Positions 1 to 8,128 are shown, counted from the stretch's first letter. The stretch is DNA of 26,418 bases from an uncultured Candidatus Saccharibacteria bacterium (GCA_916049555.1 CAJZIB010000003.1:1-26418); one strand, 5' to 3'. The notes: a model not told the origin generated them from the sequence alone. Translations and numbers: made by a program.

Positions 1-62
1 TAATTGGAGCATCACCGATTCTTAGATTAAAACCAAAACAGTTGTTGATGGAATTAGAATAA
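1..62 (+). CDS. C-terminal tail of an ABC transporter permease (partial)
   Basis: Only the last 19 codons are present, read in the frame that ends at TAA 60-62. The tail ends with the residues RLKPKQLLMELE. This closely parallels the end of the next gene (RLTPKQILTKMK), and FtsX/MacB-type permeases commonly finish with such a Pro-containing basic segment after the last membrane helix. I infer a paralogous permease lying just upstream, which with the next two genes would make a two-permease plus ATPase exporter. The stop codon is 1 nt from the next ATG, so the two are probably translationally coupled. Confidence 0.6.
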   Translation, partial: IGASPILRLKPKQLLMELE

Positions 63-63
63 A

Positions 64-1398
64 ATGAATGTATTTTCGAGAGCAATTATTGCAGTTTTAA
101 GAAAACCTTCAAGAAGCTTAATTTTATTAGTGCTAATGATATTGATTTTTACGGCATTAATTTCTGGTGCAATGGTGAGAAATTCAATTGGCGACCTGAA
201 GGGAAGGCTTGATCGGAATTTTAAAGCTGGTTTCGTAATTAGTACTAAGGGAATGAGCGCCGGTGGTGCAGCTATTGGGGGAATAGCTACTGGCGGGGTA
301 GAGACTGATGGCGGCACGGGCGTTGAGAAGACACAGAGTGGAATAAATCTTGGTGGGTTAACTTTGAGGCAGGCAGAGTTAGTTAAGGAGGTTAAGGGAA
401 TTGAGTCAGTAAATTTTATACAGAATGAGGTTGTGGTAAGTGATAAGTACCAGCCGGTTGAAGATGCGCGCGGTGGGGTGAAACTTGATGGGGTGAGGTC
501 TAATTTTACTGCAACATTTGTAGATGACAGTCAGCTTTTTCCAGAGTTCTTAAATGGACGATATGAAATAAAACAGGGGCGCGGAGTTTTGCGTGGTGGA
601 AAAGATGAAGTACTAATACACGAGGAGTTTGCTGAGAAAAATCATTTAAAACTTGGCGATGAATTAAGTTTCAAGATACATGGTAGAAAAATTAAACTTG
701 TGGTGGTGGGTATTTTTACAGGTAAGGATGCTCAAATGAATGGTTTTGCGTCTGAAGCTCAAAATCGGTTATTTGTTAGCTTTAAGACACTCGAGAATAT
801 TTCGAGAGATTTACGATTGCAGCAAGTCAGTTATTTTGTAAGGGATCCGAAAATAATTGAAGAGACAATTGCAAAAGTGAAAACATTGAACCTGCCTTGG
901 GAGAACTTAGTGATCGCAAATAATTTTGAAAAGAATAAAGAGCTGTATCAAACGATTGAGAGTGTAGAGAAGCTGCTGAATATGATGCTGGCCGCAATCT
1001 CTGTAGCGAGTATGTTAGTACTTGGTTTTGTATTGATGTTTTGGTTCAGGGGCAGGATACATGAAATTGGCACATTGCTCGCAATAGGAAAGACTAAGCT
1101 GGAGGTGTTCTTGCAAGTTGTGGTTGAACTTTTAATTATTGCGATGGTGAGCTTTATTCCGGCAATGCTTGTAAGTAACTTAACTTCGGACGCAATGACT
1201 AAAACGATTTTAGAGCAGGCGGATTCGGCGGAAATGAGGGGCGTAGATGAAATTAACGTGAAACGTAAAGAACTTAATATGAATGACTATGTAGCAGTAA
1301 TGAGTTTGGGAGTGGGGGTGATTTTGCTTGCAACTGGTGGTGCGTCAATTTCAACGATGAGGCTGACGCCAAAACAAATTTTAACAAAGATGAAATAG
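64..1398 (+). CDS. FtsX/MacB-like ABC transporter permease
   Basis: A 444-residue membrane protein with the layout of MacB/FtsX-type permeases. It has an N-terminal membrane helix at about residues 17-38, a large extracytoplasmic domain at about 40-300, and three C-terminal helices near 305-328, 347-372 and 408-430, ending in a basic tail. Families with this layout usually do not move substrates through a pore; they transmit ATP hydrolysis to an extracytoplasmic domain, as in lipoprotein or peptide export and in cell-wall hydrolase control. Residues 63-98 are an unusual Gly/Ala/Thr-rich insert. The start lies 1 nt after the previous stop with no clear Shine-Dalgarno, which suggests coupling. 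The partner ATPase is the next gene. The substrate cannot be told from the sequence. Confidence 0.85.
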   Translation: MNVFSRAIIAVLRKPSRSLILLVLMILIFTALISGAMVRNSIGDLKGRLDRNFKAGFVISTKGMSAGGAAIGGIATGGVETDGGTGVEKTQSGINLGGLTLRQAELVKEVKGIESVNFIQNEVVVSDKYQPVEDARGGVKLDGVRSNFTATFVDDSQLFPEFLNGRYEIKQGRGVLRGGKDEVLIHEEFAEKNHLKLGDELSFKIHGRKIKLVVVGIFTGKDAQMNGFASEAQNRLFVSFKTLENISRDLRLQQVSYFVRDPKIIEETIAKVKTLNLPWENLVIANNFEKNKELYQTIESVEKLLNMMLAAISVASMLVLGFVLMFWFRGRIHEIGTLLAIGKTKLEVFLQVVVELLIIAMVSFIPAMLVSNLTSDAMTKTILEQADSAEMRGVDEINVKRKELNMNDYVAVMSLGVGVILLATGGASISTMRLTPKQILTKMK

Positions 1399-1405
1399 GA
1401 GGAAT

Positions 1406-2044
1406 ATGACGGTATTAAGTATGAAAAATGTTGGATTCAAATATGACAATACAGGTGTGGAGGTTTTGAAAAATGTGAATATTGAATTTGAATCAGGGAA
1501 ATTCTATGCAGTGGTGGGAAAATCTGGCTCTGGTAAATCAACATTCTTGGGGCTCCTGGCGGGACTAGATACTCCGACAACTGGAGAAATTCTAGTAGAT
1601 AAATTCGATATTGCAGCGATGGGGTATTCATATCACCGGAAGAATAATATTGCGTTAGTGTTTCAGAGTTATAATTTGATTGACTATCTAACTCCAATGG
1701 AAAATTTGAGGCTGGTTAATTCTCAGGCGAGTAACGAGGTGCTTAAAAGAATGGGACTTGAGGAGTCGATTCATAATCGAAACATTATGCAGCTTTCTGG
1801 TGGGCAACAACAGAGGGTGGCAATTGGGCGAGCGCTGGTTTCAAAAGCGCCAATAATCTTGGCGGATGAGCCTACGGGGAACCTAGATGAGGAAACAACC
1901 GGGGATATTATAGAAATATTGAAAGAGGCAGCACACAAGGACCATAAATGTGTGATTGTAGTGACGCATAGCGATCAGCTTGCGAAATCTGCGGATGTAG
2001 TATATCAACTAAAAGAGAAGAGTCTCGTGAAGAAGGGGAAATAA
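1406..2044 (+). CDS. ABC transporter ATP-binding protein, MacB/LolD type
   Basis: A 212-residue nucleotide-binding subunit with every catalytic motif: Walker A GKSGSGKST at 38-46, Q-loop Gln87, the signature LSGGQ at 130-134, Walker B ending in ADEP at about 152-155, and the switch His188. Size and sequence fit the LolD/MacB ATPases that drive FtsX-like permeases, and two such permeases lie directly upstream. A perfect AGGAGG at 1397-1402 overlaps the permease stop codon. It is only 3 nt from the ATG, which is short; the next in-frame Met (1421) would be too far away, so 1406 is preferred. Cytoplasmic face of the membrane; substrate unknown. Confidence 0.92.
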   Translation: MTVLSMKNVGFKYDNTGVEVLKNVNIEFESGKFYAVVGKSGSGKSTFLGLLAGLDTPTTGEILVDKFDIAAMGYSYHRKNNIALVFQSYNLIDYLTPMENLRLVNSQASNEVLKRMGLEESIHNRNIMQLSGGQQQRVAIGRALVSKAPIILADEPTGNLDEETTGDIIEILKEAAHKDHKCVIVVTHSDQLAKSADVVYQLKEKSLVKKGK

Positions 2045-2071
2045 AAGATATAGCTTCAAGGATATTTTGCG

Positions 2072-2080
2072 TGCTATAAT
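2072..2080 (+). promoter_or_regulatory. Extended -10 promoter of the 74-residue zinc-ribbon gene
   Basis: TGCTATAAT, a perfect -10 hexamer (2075-2080) with the TG extension. No -35 box lies at 16-18 bp. Predicted transcription starts near 2087, so the AAAGG ribosome site (about 2088-2092) would sit at the very 5' end of the mRNA. Confidence 0.65.
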
Positions 2081-2099
2081 CTTCTAAGAAAGGCTTAAA

Positions 2100-2324
2100 A
2101 TGTGTGCACAATTTGTAGCGTCGAATAAAGTGACTTGTCCGAACTGCGGAAGTACAAATGTAACTCCGATGGGGAAGAGCGGTAGTTCTGCCGCGGAACG
2201 TATGATTTTTGGGAAGATGGTGATGGGACTTTTGGGTGCAATTTTGGGCTATTTTGCTTCGGATGAAAAGTATAATTTCCATTGCGGAAACTGCGGTGAG
2301 GTGTTTTCGATAAAGAAATCATAA
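2100..2324 (+). CDS. Small zinc-ribbon protein with a hydrophobic centre
   Basis: A 74-residue protein with two CxxC pairs, CPNC near residue 13 and CGNC near 62, the usual pattern for one zinc ribbon. The two pairs are separated by a hydrophobic, Gly-rich segment (about residues 35-53) that could be a membrane helix or hairpin. The zinc halves would then lie at the two ends of that segment, which is an unusual arrangement. The gene has its own extended -10 promoter and is closed by a strong terminator, so it is probably a monocistronic unit. No function can be assigned. Confidence 0.7.
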   Translation: MCAQFVASNKVTCPNCGSTNVTPMGKSGSSAAERMIFGKMVMGLLGAILGYFASDEKYNFHCGNCGEVFSIKKS

Positions 2325-2352
2325 AAATGGCTAGCTAGCGCTAGCTATTTTT
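2325..2352 (+). terminator. Intrinsic terminator on a 16-bp perfect palindrome
   Basis: TAGCTAGCGCTAGCTA at 2332-2347 is self-complementary and is followed by five T (2348-2352) and preceded by five A. Folded with a GCGC loop it gives a 6-bp stem and a U-tract right after the stop codon of the zinc-ribbon gene. The A-tract on the left could let it work in both directions. Confidence 0.75.
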
Positions 2353-2360
2353 AATGTTTA

Positions 2361-2369
2361 TGCTAAAAT
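2361..2369 (+). promoter_or_regulatory. Extended -10 promoter of pyrG
   Basis: TGCTAAAAT, with the -10 hexamer at 2364-2369. The place where a -35 box would be falls inside the terminator stem and has no match. The predicted start near 2376 gives a leader of about 60 nt. Confidence 0.65.
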
Positions 2370-2436
2370 GAAGTTATTGATTCAGAGGTGAATCTTGTTA
2401 AATAAATTAAGGCGTGGGCGAAAGGAGAGGTGTCCC

Positions 2437-4062
2437 ATGGTAAATAAAAATATTGAAACAAAAACTGAGGGGTCGAGAAAAAATCCAGGGAAGCCATGCA
2501 AATATATTTTTGTGACTGGCGGTGTGCTATCTGGTGTTGGTAAGGGGATTACTGCGGCTTCGATGGGGGCGATTTTGAAGGCGAAGGGCTACAAAGTGAC
2601 CATGCAAAAATGTGACCCATACTTAAATGTTGATGCAGGATTATTAAATCCAGTGGAGCATGGTGAGTGTTTTGTGACACATGACGGCGTGGAAACTGAT
2701 TTGGACTTAGGCCACTACGAGCGTTTTTTGGATTTTGAAACAAACCGTTACTCGATTACTTTGTCGGGTTCAATTTTTAAGGAATTAATTGAAAAAGAAC
2801 GTGCTGGCGGTTTTCATGGTAAGACCGTACAATTGGTGCCACATTTTACAAATCTGGTGCAGGAAAAAATTGAGAAGGCTTCGAAAGATTCAGATATTCA
2901 TATTGTTGAAATTGGCGGCACAGTTGGCGATTACGAGGGGCTGTCGTTTATCGAGGCGATTAGGCTTTTTGCTAATAAAGTGGGACGTCGAAATTGTCTC
3001 TATGTGAGCGTGGTCTATGTGCCTTGGATTAACACTTCGAAGGAATTGAAAACAAAACCGGCACAAAACGCTTTGAAGGACTTGCGCGGTTTTGGGATTA
3101 TTCCGGACGTTGTGGTCTGTCGTACTGAGAATCCAGCACCTCGTGAAATTTGTGAAAAGATTGCACGTTTTTCAGGGATTTCTGATACTGCTGTATTAAA
3201 TTTACCAGATATCAATTCGGTGTATGATGTGCCATTTAATGTTTTGAAATCTGGTGTGCTTGAAATTTTGAATGATTTCGTCGGGGATGATTTGGAGCCT
3301 GATATGTCTAGATGGCTAGAATTTTCGAAGCGCCGAGCGGAGAAATATGAAAAAACTGTGAAAGTGGGGTTGGTCGCGAAATACGTTGGAAATGAAGATA
3401 CTTATATTTGTGTGACGGAGGCCTTAAAGGCAGCTGCGGCATGGAGTGGGGTGAATCTTGAAATTAAATGGATAAATGCCGAGAAGGCTGAGGATAAAGA
3501 TTTTGCAGCTGTGGACGGATTAGTGGTGCCTGGCGGATTCGGTGCAAGAGGTGTTGAGGGGAAGATTCGTGCAGCTGAGTTTGCTCTTGAAAATAATAAG
3601 CCATATCTTGGTCTCTGCCTTGGCATGCAGGTAGCTTGTATTGCAGCAGCGCGAAGAGCCGGACTTAGAAGAGCAAACTCTGAGGAGTTTGACGAAGAGA
3701 CGCCTGAAAACGTGATCTATATTATGGACGATCAGAAAGGGAAGGAATCGACTGGTGGAACGATGAGGTTGGGGGATTACAAAGCGAAGCTTATGAAGGA
3801 TAGTCAGACTGCCAAGATTTACGGAACAACTGAAGTGGTTGAGCGCCATCGTCATCGCTTTGAAGTAAACCAGAAATTTTTGGATGCAATTTCAAAAGGT
3901 GGCATTGAAGTGTCAGGCACTTCTCCAAACGGAAAGTTAGTTGAATTTGTGGAAGCACCTGGACTGAGATTCTTCCAGGGGACGCAGGCCCATCCAGAGT
4001 TTAAATCTCGCCCACTAAGTGTACATCCTTTGTTCCAAGCCTTTATGGATTCCTTGGTCTAG
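2437..4062 (+). CDS. pyrG: CTP synthase
   Basis: Makes CTP from UTP, ATP and glutamine, the last step of pyrimidine nucleotide synthesis, in the cytoplasm. The 541-residue product has the N-terminal amidoligase domain with the P-loop segment GGVLSGVGKG at about 28-37. The C-terminal class I glutamine amidotransferase domain has nucleophile Cys394 in GLCLGMQ and the His519/Glu521 pair in AHPEF. Length matches the family, plus a polar lead of about 20 residues before the first strand. I chose ATG 2437 because AAAGGAGAGG at 2421-2430 is a strong ribosome site 6 nt away. The frame stays open back to a TTG at 2395, but that start has no such site. Confidence 0.97.
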   Translation: MVNKNIETKTEGSRKNPGKPCKYIFVTGGVLSGVGKGITAASMGAILKAKGYKVTMQKCDPYLNVDAGLLNPVEHGECFVTHDGVETDLDLGHYERFLDFETNRYSITLSGSIFKELIEKERAGGFHGKTVQLVPHFTNLVQEKIEKASKDSDIHIVEIGGTVGDYEGLSFIEAIRLFANKVGRRNCLYVSVVYVPWINTSKELKTKPAQNALKDLRGFGIIPDVVVCRTENPAPREICEKIARFSGISDTAVLNLPDINSVYDVPFNVLKSGVLEILNDFVGDDLEPDMSRWLEFSKRRAEKYEKTVKVGLVAKYVGNEDTYICVTEALKAAAAWSGVNLEIKWINAEKAEDKDFAAVDGLVVPGGFGARGVEGKIRAAEFALENNKPYLGLCLGMQVACIAAARRAGLRRANSEEFDEETPENVIYIMDDQKGKESTGGTMRLGDYKAKLMKDSQTAKIYGTTEVVERHRHRFEVNQKFLDAISKGGIEVSGTSPNGKLVEFVEAPGLRFFQGTQAHPEFKSRPLSVHPLFQAFMDSLV

Positions 4063-4091
4063 ATTTTGTTTACAGAGATAAAACTTCTTTG

Positions 4092-4100
4092 TGCTAAAAT
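4092..4100 (+). promoter_or_regulatory. Extended -10 promoter of argS, predicted leaderless
   Basis: TGCTAAAAT, with the -10 hexamer at 4095-4100 and exactly 6 nt before the argS ATG at 4107. Transcription should begin at or next to the A of the start codon. A TTTACA at 4069-4074 is 20 bp away, too far for a normal -35 box. Confidence 0.65.
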
Positions 4101-4106
4101 ATAGGT

Positions 4107-5933
4107 ATGGAGAAGATTAAACAATTACTTAAATTAGTGATCTCTACGCTTTATGGAGTGGAGGTTGAGGCTAATGTGGTTGCAGCGCCAAAGGATACTG
4201 GTGCGGATTTTGCAACGAATATCGCAATGAGTTTGACGAAGACTTTGAAGCGGAATCCACTTGAGATTGCTGAAGAAATCTGTGGTGAACTATTGAGGCA
4301 GGCTGAGTCAGAAAATGGAATTGTTGATAATGTGGAAGTTGCAAAGCCTGGTTTTATCAATATTAAGCTTGGTGATGGGTTTTATAAGGACGAGATTGCA
4401 AAATATCAAAAAGATTTCTTGGATAATATATCACAGGATGAATATTTGGATAAAACCGTAATATGTGAGTTTTCCGATCCAAATCCGTTTAAAATTTTGC
4501 ACGTTGGCCATCTTTATACTTCGATGGTTGGGGATGCAATGTCGAGAATTATTGAGTTCGCTGGCGGAAAAGTTGTGCGAGCAAACTTCGGTGGTGACGT
4601 GGGGCTACATGTGGCAAAAAATATGTATGCGCTTTTACAGCATGTTGACAGGATTTCGGATGAAATGACACCGACTGAGAAGGCAGAACTTATGGCTGAG
4701 TCATATGTTGAAGGCTCAACGGCCTATGAAGAAGACGAAAAAGCTAAGCAGGAAATTGTTGAAATCAACCAAAAGATTTATAAAATTGCTGCTGCTGGGG
4801 AAGAAGTTGTTGCAAAGCTTGAGGAAGAAGTTGAATCCAGCGAAGGGAATGCGAAGAGTGTTGTCGAGAAAGATCTTTTGATTGCAAAAGTTTATTACTG
4901 GGGACGCAAAGCTAGTTATCAATATTTTGAAGATTTTTACCGAAACATTGGCGTGAAATTTGATCGATATTACCCAGAATCGACGGTGGCTGGAAAAGGC
5001 CTTGAGGTTGTAAAACGAGAACTTAAGAATGGCGTCTATGAAGAGTCAGATGGCGCTGTGGTATTTAAGGGCGAGAAGTATGGGCTGCACACCCGTGTAT
5101 TTATTAATAAAAATGGGTTGCCAACCTATGAGGCAAAAGATGTTGGTTTAATCTTTACAAAATGGGCTGATTACCACTTTGACAAATCTGTGATTATTAC
5201 CGGTAATGATATTATCGACTATATGAAGGTAGTCTTGAAATCAATCGAGCAGTATGCACCAGAATTGTCGTCAAGAACTTTGCATATTACACATGGACAG
5301 GTGAAATTACCAGGGAAAGAGAAGATGTCCTCAAGGAAAGGGAATTTCTTGAAGGCTGTTGATGTGATTAATTTAATTAACGATGAGCTGTTTGAAGTGC
5401 AAAAAAATGTGAACAGTAGTCGCGGTAATAGTAGTGAGACTGAACAAAAAAAGGTTGATTCGAAGATTTTGTTCGGTGCAATTCGTTATGCATTTTTGAA
5501 ATATAAGGTTGGCGGCGACATTATATTTGATGTCGATGAGTCGGTATCTATGACTGGTAATTCTGGTCCTTATCTGCAATATGCTGCAGTGCGAGCACAA
5601 AAAGTACTCGGAAAGATTTTTGAGTCACAGTCAAAACAAACGAGTAAAGAAATTACTCAAAATTCCTGGACCCTGAACGATTTTGAGAAGAGTTTGATCA
5701 AAAAAGTTATGCAGTATAAATCAGTACTTGAAGAGGCGGTAAAGGAATTGGCTCCTAGCAAGATTTGTACTTATCTTTATGAAATTGCGCAGGAATTTAG
5801 TAGGTTTTACGAGAATGTTCAGGTTGTGGGGAGCGATTTTGAAGTTGAACGTGGTGAAATCGTTCTTGCGTATCTAAAAGTATTAACACATGGGCTTAGT
5901 CTGTTAGGGATTGAAGTTCCAGAGAAGATGTAG
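4107..5933 (+). CDS. argS: Arginyl-tRNA synthetase
   Basis: Class I synthetase that charges tRNA-Arg with arginine. The 608-residue protein begins with the ArgRS-specific N-terminal (Add-1) domain at about 1-100, then the catalytic Rossmann domain with the HIGH-type motif HVGH at 132-135 and the KMSSRKGN loop at 406-413, then the DALR anticodon-binding domain at the C-terminus. An acidic, helical stretch at about 200-260 lengthens the catalytic domain. There is no Shine-Dalgarno; the start is set by a -10 box 6 nt upstream, so the mRNA is predicted to be leaderless. orn follows after 5 nt and probably shares the transcript. Confidence 0.96.
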   Translation: MEKIKQLLKLVISTLYGVEVEANVVAAPKDTGADFATNIAMSLTKTLKRNPLEIAEEICGELLRQAESENGIVDNVEVAKPGFINIKLGDGFYKDEIAKYQKDFLDNISQDEYLDKTVICEFSDPNPFKILHVGHLYTSMVGDAMSRIIEFAGGKVVRANFGGDVGLHVAKNMYALLQHVDRISDEMTPTEKAELMAESYVEGSTAYEEDEKAKQEIVEINQKIYKIAAAGEEVVAKLEEEVESSEGNAKSVVEKDLLIAKVYYWGRKASYQYFEDFYRNIGVKFDRYYPESTVAGKGLEVVKRELKNGVYEESDGAVVFKGEKYGLHTRVFINKNGLPTYEAKDVGLIFTKWADYHFDKSVIITGNDIIDYMKVVLKSIEQYAPELSSRTLHITHGQVKLPGKEKMSSRKGNFLKAVDVINLINDELFEVQKNVNSSRGNSSETEQKKVDSKILFGAIRYAFLKYKVGGDIIFDVDESVSMTGNSGPYLQYAAVRAQKVLGKIFESQSKQTSKEITQNSWTLNDFEKSLIKKVMQYKSVLEEAVKELAPSKICTYLYEIAQEFSRFYENVQVVGSDFEVERGEIVLAYLKVLTHGLSLLGIEVPEKM

Positions 5934-5938
5934 GTAAA

Positions 5939-6475
5939 ATGAAAAAGGCTAAATTACTTTGGGTGGATTTAGAAATGACCGGACTTGATCCCGAAAAGGA
6001 TAAGATTCTCGAGGTAGCGGCAATTGCCACAGATTGGCAGTTCAATGAAATTGACCGGATGACAGCAGTTGTGAAAGTACCGAAGAAGCTAATCGAGGAG
6101 CGTATGGTGGGGGAATTCTGGGAGGCTAATCCCGAATCGTATAATTCATTGGTTACTCAGAATGAGAAAGGGGAAGATGCTGAGGTCGTGGAAGATAAAA
6201 TCTTAGATTTTATTGAGAAGAATTTTGGTAAGGAAGTATATCTTGCAGGTAATTCAATTCACCAGGACAAGAGATTTATTGTGAAGGAGTGGCCAAGATT
6301 GGATGCAAGGTTGCATTACCGAATGTTTGACGTGTCTGCTTGGAAGATTTATTTTGAGAATGCTTTAAAAATTAAGTTTACTAAACGGGAAAATCACCGT
6401 GCCTTAGATGATATTGAAGGTTCAATTGAAGAAATTAAGTATTATTTAGGTTACGTGAAGAAGGATCGAAGTTAG
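5939..6475 (+). CDS. orn: Oligoribonuclease (DEDDh 3'-5' exonuclease)
   Basis: Degrades 2-5 nt RNA fragments, chiefly dinucleotides, to mononucleotides at the end of RNA decay. The 178-residue length matches Orn. The DEDDh catalytic set is complete: Asp10 and Glu12 in WVDLEMTGL, Asp110 in NSIHQDKRF, and His153 and Asp158 in HRALDDIEGSI. It lies 5 nt after argS without its own visible promoter and 1 nt before the next gene, so it reads as the middle gene of an argS-orn-yjbR-like operon. Orn is best known from Proteobacteria and Actinobacteria, so a standard copy here is worth noting. Confidence 0.95.
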   Translation: MKKAKLLWVDLEMTGLDPEKDKILEVAAIATDWQFNEIDRMTAVVKVPKKLIEERMVGEFWEANPESYNSLVTQNEKGEDAEVVEDKILDFIEKNFGKEVYLAGNSIHQDKRFIVKEWPRLDARLHYRMFDVSAWKIYFENALKIKFTKRENHRALDDIEGSIEEIKYYLGYVKKDRS

Positions 6476-6476
6476 A

Positions 6477-6794
6477 ATGGAATTTAGAATTGAGGATTTG
6501 ACCGGAATTGGAGAATATAGCGAGAAGGAATTCCTCTCAAAGAAAGGTGAGCACGAGGGGGAGCTATTTTTAGCGCCGAATGGGAAGGTGTTTCTAGTTC
6601 AGAGAAAGAATACAATTGAAGTGAGAACCGATAAGAACTTGTCGAGGTTATTAAGAGAGCAATATGAATCGGTGATGACATCGCGTTATTTTGGCAATGG
6701 GGGAATTGAGGTGGTGATGTCTGGACAGATGTCGCTTGATGAAATTTATGATATGGCGAGATTGAGTTATAACCTAACAAAAGAGCTTGAATAA
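6477..6794 (+). CDS. MmcQ/YjbR-like protein
   Basis: A 105-residue protein whose C-terminal two thirds follow the MmcQ/YjbR pattern: a strand with KVFLV, a Lys/Asn-Leu-x-x-Leu-x-x-x-Tyr helix (LSRLLREQY), a Val/Ser segment, a strand before an acidic turn, and a last helix ending SYNL. Family members have a double-wing fold related to the phage T4 MotA C-terminal domain. Their role is mostly unknown, with DNA binding suspected. The usual conserved Trp-His stretch in the middle is not obvious. The ATG lies 1 nt after the orn stop. A bidirectional terminator follows. The family call is from pattern memory and is moderate. Confidence 0.6.
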   Translation: MEFRIEDLTGIGEYSEKEFLSKKGEHEGELFLAPNGKVFLVQRKNTIEVRTDKNLSRLLREQYESVMTSRYFGNGGIEVVMSGQMSLDEIYDMARLSYNLTKELE

Positions 6795-6823
6795 AAATTT
6801 AGTTTGAGTAAATAATTTGTTCT

Positions 6824-6851
6824 AAAAAACTGCAGATGACTGCAGTTTTTT
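6824..6851. terminator. Bidirectional intrinsic terminator between convergent genes
   Basis: A perfect 12-bp inverted repeat with a 4-nt loop (ATGA): AAAAAACTGCAG at 6824-6835 and CTGCAGTTTTTT at 6840-6851. On each strand it gives a GC-containing stem with a U-tract, so it should stop transcription from the orn side and from mscL. Confidence 0.9.
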
Positions 6852-6852
6852 A

Positions 6853-6889
6853 TTTGATAACTAGTTTTACCTCGAATTATGTTATCAAA
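6853..6889. repeat. 9-bp inverted repeat with 19-nt spacer
   Basis: TTTGATAAC at 6853-6861 and GTTATCAAA at 6881-6889 are exact complements. The repeat lies between the bidirectional terminator and the end of mscL. No U-tract follows on the mscL side, so a second terminator is not convincing. It may be an mRNA 3'-end stabilising hairpin or a protein-binding site. Confidence 0.45.
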
Positions 6890-6911
6890 AAATATTTCTT
6901 GAACTAAAATA

Positions 6912-7361
6912 TTATTTCTTGCGCTGATCGCGGATTTCTTCAAGAACGGTGAGAATTTTCTCATCAGTAGTTGGCTCAGTGGCTGCTTCGGCTTCTTTCT
7001 TTGCAGTGAATTTATTAATAATGCGAATGAAGATAAAGACACAGAAGGCAACGATGAGAAAATCTACGACGTTTTGGATGAAGTTTCCATAGCGAAGGTG
7101 GGCTGCACTAGAGCCGCCAAGGAAGTTAGGGATAGTGATTTCGAGATTTGTAAAATCGATACCACCGAGGATGATGCCAACAACTGGCATAATGAGGTCG
7201 TTGACGAGGGAGCTAATGATTTTATTGAATGCGCCACCGATGATGACACCAACAGCGAGGTCGATGACATTGCCACGGTTGATGAAATCGCGAAATTCTT
7301 TGAGAATCGGATTCATTTTTTTGATACTTTTCTTGAGCTTTTTTAAATCTGGATTTTTCAT
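6912..7361 (-). CDS. mscL: Large-conductance mechanosensitive channel
   Basis: Emergency pressure valve in the cytoplasmic membrane that opens under hypo-osmotic shock. The 149-residue product contains the MscL hallmark: a short amphipathic helix, FRDFINRGNVIDLAVGVIIG leading into the pore-lining first membrane helix, an extracellular loop, a second helix (about 100-118), and a charged C-terminal bundle. A start at 7316 would give the usual short N-terminus. I prefer 7361 because TATAAT lies exactly 6 nt upstream, which makes a leaderless transcript likely. The extra Lys-rich 15 residues before the conserved start are odd for the family. Confidence 0.95.
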   Translation of the reverse strand: MKNPDLKKLKKSIKKMNPILKEFRDFINRGNVIDLAVGVIIGGAFNKIISSLVNDLIMPVVGIILGGIDFTNLEITIPNFLGGSSAAHLRYGNFIQNVVDFLIVAFCVFIFIRIINKFTAKKEAEAATEPTTDEKILTVLEEIRDQRKK

Positions 7362-7367
7362 GAGGCT

Positions 7368-7373
7368 ATTATA
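7368..7373 (-). promoter_or_regulatory. -10 box of mscL, predicted leaderless
   Basis: Perfect TATAAT on the minus strand, 6 nt from the mscL ATG at 7361. There is no TG extension and no clear -35 box. The spacing equals that at argS and two other genes in the window. Confidence 0.55.
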
Positions 7374-7477
7374 CCTTATAAAATATTTCTGGTATAGCAG
7401 GGATAACCTAGTAGGGGTTGGTTTTTTGTGTAATTTTATGTTCTCACGATATAGCTTTTGTGTGAGTTGAAGGAAGA

Positions 7478-8122
7478 CTAGACAGCTTTGATATTAAAAT
7501 TTTCAAAATTTTCTTTAAGGTTAGTGAGATTTTTAATTTCTGTTTCTGTAGCGGATTTTGCGGCCGGTTTTTGAGTGCGCTGATTGGTTTCGGTTTGGTA
7601 GTTAATGAGATAGGCTAGTTGTAAAGTAAATTCGCGAGCCAAAACGCGATCGAGATGAGCTGAGATTCGGGCGGTTTCGAGGGTAGAATTTAGGGCATTA
7701 TTTTTGGTTTTTTCTTCTGTGGCAATTTGATCCTCTGAGAGCGAGTCAACATCCTCTATGCCAAATTCTTCAGTGAGGGATTTTTTCTCGGTGAGCATGA
7801 GTTCATGAAGAACGCCTTTTAGGGACGAACTATAGGCACGGAGGTCAGAGGATTTTAAAAGATCTGAATATTTACCTAGAGTTTCTTCATTGAGATATTT
7901 AGCCATGAAGTAGCTGCGAATTAAGTAATCGCGGTCGCGAGTGTCTATGGTCTTTTTGGCATTAAGAAGTGTACTGGCGCCAATAAGGAAAAATAGAGAT
8001 ACTACAAAAATTGCAATATTTTTTAGAGTGAGATATTTAAGAAAGTCAAAACCACCATTTGGAGTTTTGCTATGATTTTTATTTTCGCTTGCGATTTGTT
8101 GCAAGTAAGCCATCTTGTCCAT
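7478..8122 (-). CDS. Single-pass membrane protein, unknown function
   Basis: A 214-residue protein not recognised as any family. A Lys-rich N-terminus (1-33) is followed by one membrane helix at about 34-53 and a mostly helical, charged domain of about 160 residues. By the positive-inside rule that domain should lie outside the membrane, like a sensor or scaffold. The frame is open to 8260, but ATG 8122 is the right start because TATAAT sits exactly 6 nt upstream and the longer version would run back through both divergent promoters into dnaG. A second Met at 8113 is possible. It is divergent to dnaG, and mscL follows on the same strand with its own promoter. Confidence 0.7.
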   Translation of the reverse strand: MDKMAYLQQIASENKNHSKTPNGGFDFLKYLTLKNIAIFVVSLFFLIGASTLLNAKKTIDTRDRDYLIRSYFMAKYLNEETLGKYSDLLKSSDLRAYSSSLKGVLHELMLTEKKSLTEEFGIEDVDSLSEDQIATEEKTKNNALNSTLETARISAHLDRVLAREFTLQLAYLINYQTETNQRTQKPAAKSATETEIKNLTNLKENFENFNIKAV

Positions 8123-8128
8123 GGGAAT

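Noticed and set aside
2378..2395. GATTC/GAATC hairpin in the pyrG leader as an attenuator
   Set aside because: A 5-bp AT-rich stem without a U-tract. The initial GGG run used by known pyrG attenuation is not seen.
2395..2436. Upstream TTG start for pyrG
   Set aside because: No ribosome site precedes it, while a strong one precedes ATG 2437.
3520..3855. Open frame antisense to pyrG, with similar ones antisense to argS, dnaG, pilT and pilC
   Set aside because: They lie wholly inside strongly conserved genes, have no ribosome site or promoter, and their products look like out-of-frame translations.
7443..7466. CTCAC/GTGAG inverted repeat as a terminator of the membrane-protein gene
   Set aside because: Only 5 bp with a 14-nt loop and no U-tract on the correct strand.
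7074..7470. Plus-strand open frames over mscL and its upstream region
   Set aside because: mscL on the other strand is unmistakable and has its own promoter. The plus frames have no ribosome site or recognisable protein features.
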